Positions 58,387-64,000 of a stretch of 64,000 bases of DNA are shown piece after piece. The notes under the pieces are model-generated. The model was not told the DNA's origin, did not search any database, and worked only from the letters and a program-made list of their open reading frames with translations. This stretch comes from Charina bottae (taxonomy: Eukaryota; Chordata; Lepidosauria; Squamata; Charinaidae). The translations under genes and the position numbers were made by a program. The stretch is taken from the NCBI GenBank assembly GCA_023362775.1, contig JALMGJ010000063.1:1409501-1473500 (forward strand), read 5' to 3'. Within the stretch, counting starts at the first letter, position 1; each line of letters opens with the position of its first letter.

Positions 58387-59025
58387 TCAGCTCCTCTTGT
58401 GGGAGGTTGGGTTATTGCTTTGGTAGTGGAGCACTTGGTTAGTGTAGGTAGATTTCTGGTAGACTTGTGTTTCTAGAATGCCCTCATTTCCTCTACTGAT
58501 GAGGATGTCCAAGAAGGGTAGTGTGTTGTTGTTTCCTTCTTCCCTTGTGAATTTTATTCCTTTGAAGATGTTGTTGATGGTTTCATGTGTTTCTTCCAGT
58601 TGATCCTTTTTTATTATGACAAAGGTGTCATCTACATACCGGATCCATACTTTGGGTTGTATGCGTGGGAGTGCTATCCTGTCTAGATGTTGCATGACAA
58701 TCTCTGCTATGAGTCCTGAGAGTGGTGATCCCATAGGTGTTCCTTTGATTTGTTGGTATATTTGTCCATCAAACTGAAAGTAGGTGGTGAGGCAGAGGTT
58801 GATGAGGTCCATGATTCTGGGTATTTTGATCTTGGTGTATCTAGTTAGGTCAGGTGTGTTGCGTAGAACTGCTGCCATGGATTCAATCGCTAGTGCTTGG
58901 TCTATGGATGTAAAGAGTGCAGTGACATCAAATGACACCATAATTACATCTTCATCTATTTTTAGGTCTTTGATTTTCTGGAGGCACTGTAGTGGGGAGT
59001 TGAGATGCCTCTGTGAGATGCCCAA
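58387..59025 (-). pseudogene. Penelope-like reverse transcriptase core
   Basis: This 212-residue frame carries the RT catalytic blocks: VSFDVTALFTSI (30-41), GTPMGSPLSGLIAEIVMQHLD (95-115), RYVDDTFV with the catalytic YVDD (130-133), and NTLPFLDILI (167-176). The motifs are those of Penelope-like rather than LINE reverse transcriptases. The N-terminal fingers region lies upstream (59025-59250) in other frames with a stop, and the ORF ends in TGA before the endonuclease. The element is therefore defective, though both catalytic cores look intact. Confidence 0.92.
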
Positions 59026-60109
59026 GTTTTCTTGTAAGTTATTTAGCTATGTTGTGTGTTGGGGTCCCTGGTAACGATAAAATTGGACGGAGTGATATGT
59101 TGGGCTTGTGTATTTTGGGGCATCCGTAGAAGCTGGGAGGATGGGTCCACTGCTTTTCATCCGCCTCTGTTCTTCTTTTGTGATTTGACCTTTCTTGGTT
59201 AGGTCGTTGAGGATTCTTTTGACCTGGTTTTCCAGTTTCTGTATGTTATGTTATGTCTTAATGTTATGTCTTTCTGAAAGATTGTTATGAGAGAGAAGAG
59301 GATATGTTTTGTGGGAGGTTTTTTTGCTGAGAGGTTTGAATTTTTAAGGGGGGCAGCTGGGCCTTTTGATTTCTACAAGAAAAATGCCTTGAGTGTAATT
59401 GGGAGATATGTAACTGTTTTAGTTTATTTTGAACTGGGGTAAAAATTTAAGAATGCATAATTGGATTGATAATGAGGTTATTATGATTTCATTTCTTTTT
59501 AATGACTTGGATTAAGATTTATTGGAGTTTTTTTAAAGATTTGTTTGATTTGCAAGATTTATTATATATCTATAAGATATAATAATAATTATTTGATTTT
59601 TAGGTTTAATAGGGTTAAATATTGTAGTATTATTAATTATAAAAGCAGACAATTTATATGTTTTTATAAGTTGATTTTCATTATAGTGGACAGAAATATA
59701 TAGAATAGTGATAGGAAGGAAATAATTAAATGGAAGTTGTTTTATGGGGGAAGGAAGTTGATTTAGAAATATATACACATACACATACACATATACATAT
59801 TCTTTATATAAGGGGAAGGAGCAATTGCATTAGTGATTTGTATATGTGCTAATGGAAGGATTTATAGAAATGATGTGATACTGGTTTGATATAGAGTAAG
59901 GGATTGATTAGAGAAAATGCTGTATATTCTTGCTGTTCAGTCGGAAGTCACCTCTGTATGTAATCTTTAAAATTCTTTTTTTCCCGTGTTTCACACTTTT
60001 TTTAGTTTTCTTTTTTTCCTTTTGTAGTTTTTTTGTAGTTTTTAATCTCTTTCTTAAATTTAATAAAATTCTCATTACAAAAAAATTAATAAAAGGCATC
60101 CTCAAAATT

Positions 60110-60747
60110 CTGCAACAATGGTCTGAAAACTCACAGGTTTTATGTTGCATTTGATTTGATTTAATTTAAAATATGCTTTTAATAATAGAGTAATTCAAAT
60201 ATTAAGAAATGATCCAATATATAGAAGCTGCTACCTTATTTTGGGGTAGACTTACCTTTCTTTACACAACAGAAACACTCAGGTTTTATATCAGAGGAAA
60301 TGATACATGAACAGAGGAATGAGAAAGCCAATTTCAATGTAACTGCGAGGCAGAAGTTGGAAGCAGCTCACAGATGGACATTTAAGGCTTTTGAATCATA
60401 GCTCCAGTGTGTATCAAAAAGTTTCCCTGCTGCTTATTTTCTCCTCATACATTCTCCTCCTGCTGTACCAAGTGACATGTGAGGTGAGACCTGATAAAAC
60501 CTAGCAAAATGGTCCCTTGTTAATTTTGATGAGAAACACATATTTTTGCCATCAGTAAAAGTTTCATGAAAAATAATGAAGAAATACCATTTCATGAATA
60601 TCATAACAATATTTAGCAATTCATGACCACCTACTGTGAATGCCCTTTCCATAGCTCCAGCTTGTTTAGGTGTTAGCTTTATGAAGTGCTTGAACTCTTG
60701 TATAAGAACACAGGAGCATTTATGATGATCAAGAATTAAGCTGTAAT
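60110..60747. other. unassigned stretch
   Basis: Nothing recognised. Confidence 0.45.
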
Positions 60748-60759
60748 ATGTACTACTGC

Positions 60760-60979
60760 GAAGAGAGGACTCACTGGAAAAGACCCTGATGCTGGGAAAG
60801 ACTGAAGGCAAAAGGAGAAGGGGACAGCAGAGGAGGAGATGGTTAGATAGCATCACCGATGTAATGAACATGAATTTGAGTAAACTCCGGGAGACGGTGG
60901 AGGACAGGACGGCCTGGCGTGCTATGGTCCATGAGGTCACGAAGAGTCGGACACGACTGAACGACTGAACAACAACAAA
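60760..60979 (+). mobile_element. BovB 3' end, subfamily B, 220 bp
   Basis: Perfect 12-bp duplication ATGTACTACTGC (60748-60759 and 60980-60991). The reading EDSLEKTLMLGKTEGKRRRG to RLND with the GACTGAACAACAACAA terminus marks subfamily B. Confidence 0.95.
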
Positions 60980-61275
60980 ATGTACTACTGCAGGGCTGGT
61001 AAAAGAAAACTGTATATCCCTGTATTGCTATGGATACAAACAAATTTTGCAGCATGAATAAGAAGTCAAATTTGACTTTGTTTATTCTTATTTGCATTGC
61101 TGCTATGCAAAATAGCACTACATATGCAAGTGTGTGCACACACATGCATAGACACCCCTTTTCTCAGCTTTGCCTTACAGCTGTAATAATTGCTTTTATC
61201 TGTTATATTAAGCAGTGTAAAGGGAGGGTCAGGGTTGAAATTTAGCTTGATTTGTTATGACATTATAAAAGAAAA

Positions 61276-61505
61276 CTGGTAGGGAGCTAGTTTGGTGTAG
61301 TGGTTAAGGCACCAGGCTAGAAACCAGGAGACAGTGAGTTCTAGTCCCGCCTTAGGCCCAAAGCCAGCTGGGGGACCTTGGGCCAGTCGCTCTCTCTCAA
61401 CCTTGGGAAGGAGGCAATGGCAAACCACTTCTGAAAAACCTTGCCAAGAAAATTGCAGGGATTTGTCCAGGCAGTCACCAGGAGTCAACACTAATTCGAA
61501 GGAAC
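61276..61505 (+). mobile_element. tRNA-headed MIR-like SINE, plus strand
   Basis: Head GTTTGGTGTAGTGGTTAAGGC, then CCAGGAGACAGTGAGTTCTAG, GACCTTGGGCCAGTCGC, GGCAATGGCAAACCACTTC and TGTCCAGGCAGTCACCAGGAG, ending near an ATTCGAAGG motif. It is the same family as 7331-7545. Its GGCAAACCAC segment supplies the sequence found at the junctions of the tandem SINE at 50055. Confidence 0.78.
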
Positions 61506-62329
61506 ATAAACACAAGATAAATTAGAGTGTTTCTCTTTATATCTAGACATTGCTATTTCCCTGCCACCTGTGGATACTGGTGGGGGTAGGGGGATTCACT
61601 CTTTGCTGAGAATACAGCGGAAGAGATTGGTGTTTTGAGTTTTACCATCATTGTGACCAGGAAATCAGACCATCAAAGTAGTCTGTGTTTAGCGTGGAGC
61701 TGGGGTTGTATTGATTGAATATCATTTATAGAGTCATTTTCACACTTCAGGAGAGCCCTTATGCCAATGCAACAGAGATTGGAAGTCTCTCATTTTTCTT
61801 GATGTCTATTCAATAATCACCAGGGATGACCTCTCCTTCAGCACTATGGGCTCCCCACCAAGTCAGAAAGCACAGTTCCTGTAGGATCATAGCTCTGGTA
61901 CATATCCCATGCAAAGCAACTCTATGAAGACTGGGTGTGTGGAAGAATTCCTTTTCTTCCTTTCCTTCCTCTAAATACATGAGAGTAGTGGAGCAGGGCC
62001 TCCTGCAGATTAGATGTCATGGCAGAGAATAGAGTTGTTCACGCTTTGAAAATGATTCGGATGAGCACAGCTCCTTTCTGCTATTCATTAATGCAGCCCA
62101 ACTTTTTTCAGGTCTTTGCAGAAGTCTGAAAAAAAAAGTTGAGCTGCTTTAAGAGTTGAGCTCACTTTAATCTATAGATTCCTTAAAGCAGCAGGATCCT
62201 CTTTTTTTCTAGCTCATTTAGATGCCTGTAAAAAGCCAGGCTCATTTAATGAAGAGTTGAGAGTTGGAGTGCTTGCATGAATCCAGAGTTCTGTGCTCCA
62301 AATCATTTTCAAATCCCAACTCAAACATG
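61506..62329. other. unassigned stretch
   Basis: Nothing recognised. Confidence 0.45.
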
Positions 62330-62545
62330 AGTTCCTATTTGATTTTGGAGGAGGCTCTGATGCTGGGAAAGGTGGAAGGGAAGGGAAGAAGAAGATGACC
62401 AGCAGCAAGGTGGATGGACTCAGTCACAGTGGCGATGAGTGCACCATTGGAAGGGCTGAAAGACCAGGTTAGGGACAGATCGTCATGGAGAAAATCTATC
62501 TATGTGGTCACTAGAAGTCCATGACAACTTAATGGCACATAATCA
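62330..62545 (+). mobile_element. old RTE-like LINE, 3' end
   Basis: The plus strand reads EEALMLGKVEGKG, PAARWMDSVTVAMSAPLEGLKDQVRDRSSWRKSIYVVTRSP through stops. It is the same family as 5041-5345 and ends in AATGGCACATAATCAAATCA. Confidence 0.65.
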
Positions 62546-63440
62546 AATCAGTCTAATCAAAGTTTCCATGTGAAATTTGAACCTGGACATAAGCTGTGGG
62601 GATTTTTTCAATATACCTATTCTATCCCAAAAACCTGAAGTGTGGTATTTTGTGTGTCAAGTATCTTTGATGCCTTTTAGGAGTTACTGTCAGAGTTCTG
62701 GCAGACCTCTGCCATTCAGCCAGATAGTCTTGTGTATTAAGGGGAGAAAAAAACTGACACAGAAAGAGACAACAGCGCGAGCGGAAGGCAATTAACCGCT
62801 GACTCTCGAAGGTGATCTGCATCTCCTCCGGAAAGACTGTCTGAGCACCCGAATGCCTGAGAGCAACGCGTGTCATCTGCGATGGACAATGGGGAGGGGA
62901 ATGGATAAAAATACTGTACCTTACCAAATGCAATCATTCCAGTCTTTCTAAGTGTCAAGTCTCCATGTACCGGAATAAACCTTTACTACTTAGCAAACTC
63001 GCGTCTGTCAGTTTGTTAAAGAGAAACAGATTCTAGGACATTGGGGAAAGCACCTTACAGTTACTCCTTGTGAAAATAAATGACTGCTGAGTCCTAAAGG
63101 AGGCTGGGGCTGATCCTTACCAAAGGGATGGGGAAAACAACCAATCCCCCAAACTTTCAGCTGAACTATCTTTAATACTTGTCTTGAAGTATGGATTACA
63201 GAGTTTACTCTTAGTAGTAATACCTGGATCAAATTATACATGCAGATTAGGTGGTGTTAATGCTCTAAATGCAAATAGAATAAAGTAAGCAGAGAAACAG
63301 GTTGTTTCATTTCATACATTTTCAAGCCACCTTTCTGCCCACTTCTGGGCTTATGAAAAAGTCAGTAACCCAGAAAAATTGACTCAATATGTTCTAAAAC
63401 CTAAATCCACATAAAGCCATTTGCCAGGGCATGTAAGCAA
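62546..63440. other. unassigned stretch
   Basis: The frames at 62577-62958 show no motif. Confidence 0.45.
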
Positions 63441-63444
63441 GGTA

Positions 63445-63760
63445 TCAAAACTCTATGGGCTCTGCTGGTTTGCTTCTGGGGTGAATTCAGAGTTCTGATT
63501 CTTGGCTATAAAGCCCTTTATGAACAGGGTGAAAGTTATTTCATGGAGAACCTTCTTCCTTGCATTTCATCTTGTTTTGGGGAAAAGGGAAACCCTTTTG
63601 CTTTCCAGAACCACTCTCTCTATCCAACTGGTAGCCATCAACAAAAAGCTGCTGTCATTGTCAACTTTCAGTGTTCTGATGTTGTTACCATAGCTGAGCT
63701 TTCCAAATAAACCCTTGTGAAATGAGCTGTTAGGGAAACCTTTTACAGCTAAGGTTTTAT
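63445..63760 (+). mobile_element. L2/CR1-group LINE C-terminal remnant
   Basis: The translation near 63460-63560 contains LLVCFWGEFRVLILGYKALYEQGESYFMENLL, which resembles the L2 block found at 18920-19020. The remainder is decayed. Borders are uncertain. Confidence 0.45.
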
Positions 63761-63823
63761 TTTAATCCATACTTGTAATTTTGTAGTGGCTGTTAGTTTA
63801 GTGATAGTGTATTTTTCCTTTAT

Positions 63824-63935
63824 GAACATGAATTTGAGTAAACTCCGAGAGACAGTGGAGGACAGGAAGGCCTGGCATGCTATGGTCCATGAGGTCACGA
63901 AGAGTCGGACACGACTAAATGACTGAACAACAAAT
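63824..63935 (+). mobile_element. BovB 3' end, subfamily B, 112 bp
   Basis: A 12-bp duplication TTTTTCCTTTAT (63812-63823 and 63936-63947) flanks the final 112 bases of BovB, ending GACTGAACAACAAA. Confidence 0.92.
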
Positions 63936-64000
63936 TTTTTCCTTTATTTGACTTATCTTTGGGAATATTTGAGGTAAAGCAGTCTATTCATTCACTAAAT

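Larger units (their letters stand above)
57432..59259 (-). mobile_element. Penelope-like element (PLE), 5'-truncated
   Basis: This 1828-bp insertion lies inside the L1-like element. It is flanked by a perfect 12-bp duplication AATGTTATGTCT (57420-57431 and 59260-59271), with an extra partial ATGTTATG copy at 59243-59259. On the minus strand it encodes a reverse transcriptase followed by a GIY-YIG endonuclease, the order diagnostic of Penelope-like elements. The N-terminal part of the RT (59025-59250) is frameshifted and truncated. Confidence 0.93.
56405..60090 (+). mobile_element. L1-like short element carrying a Penelope insertion
   Basis: The flanks AAAAGGAATCCTCAAAATT (56386-56404) and AAAAGGCATCCTCAAAATT (60091-60109) form a 19-bp duplication with one mismatch. 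Removing the Penelope element and its duplicate leaves about 1.85 kb. It has a leader of about 700 bp shared with 52332-55087, a short frame, then T-rich and AT-rich sequence ending AATAAAATTCTCATTAC-A(n). It has no RT, so it is non-autonomous or internally deleted. Confidence 0.85.

Overview
The window looks like non-coding DNA (intergenic or intronic) from a squamate reptile, a lizard or snake. The evidence is the combination of abundant BovB (RTE-type) LINEs, tRNA-headed SINEs of the Sauria type, CR1, L2 and L1-like LINEs, a Penelope-like element with a GIY-YIG endonuclease, hAT and Tigger-like MITEs, a probable Helitron and dense microsatellites. I recognise no host protein-coding gene. 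One 100-bp candidate exon near 13.8 kb is only a suggestion. Almost every long open frame belongs to a transposable element or to a tandem repeat.

Layout. 0-0.85 kb: C-terminal part of an L1-like ORF2 (minus), running off the window edge. 3.5 kb: palindromic hAT MITE. 5.0 kb: old RTE-like LINE tail. 7.3-9.6 kb: a SINE, then a 5'-truncated BovB. 10.7 kb: GC-rich hAT MITE with a perfect 8-bp target-site duplication (TSD). 11.1-12.9 kb: 1.87-kb L1-like element with a 16-bp TSD. 14.8-15.1 kb: probable non-autonomous Helitron. 16.3 kb: an 89-bp BovB insertion. 17.0 kb: Tigger-like MITE. 17.9-19.5 kb: Sauria SINE, L1-like and L2-like LINE fragments. 21.5 kb: Sauria SINE. 27.2-30.5 kb: full-length BovB with an uninterrupted 1010-codon endonuclease/reverse transcriptase ORF and a perfect 11-bp TSD. 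31.1-32.6 kb: L1-like tail and a truncated BovB of a second subfamily. 34.1-42.5 kb: a multi-level nest (L1-like, CR1, BovB, several SINEs). 44.2 kb: second palindromic hAT MITE. 45.8-46.6 kb: hAT element split by an LTR-like block and a Penelope 3' end. 47.4-48.5 kb: CR1 tail, a GC-rich Tigger-like segment and a SINE. 49.1-50.8 kb: two inverted copies of a SINE amplified in 102-bp units (two and six units). 52.1-55.6 kb: an L2-like LINE split by an L1-like element (17-bp TSD) that itself holds BovB and Penelope pieces. 56.4-60.1 kb: a related L1-like element holding a 1.8-kb Penelope-like element. 60.8 and 63.8 kb: two short BovB 3' ends. The stretches between hold nothing I can name.

The main interest is the insertion history. 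Perfect or near-perfect TSDs let many insertions be ordered in time. One BovB copy keeps all the coding motifs I can check. Two BovB subfamilies coexist. I see no new defence, biosynthetic or regulatory system.
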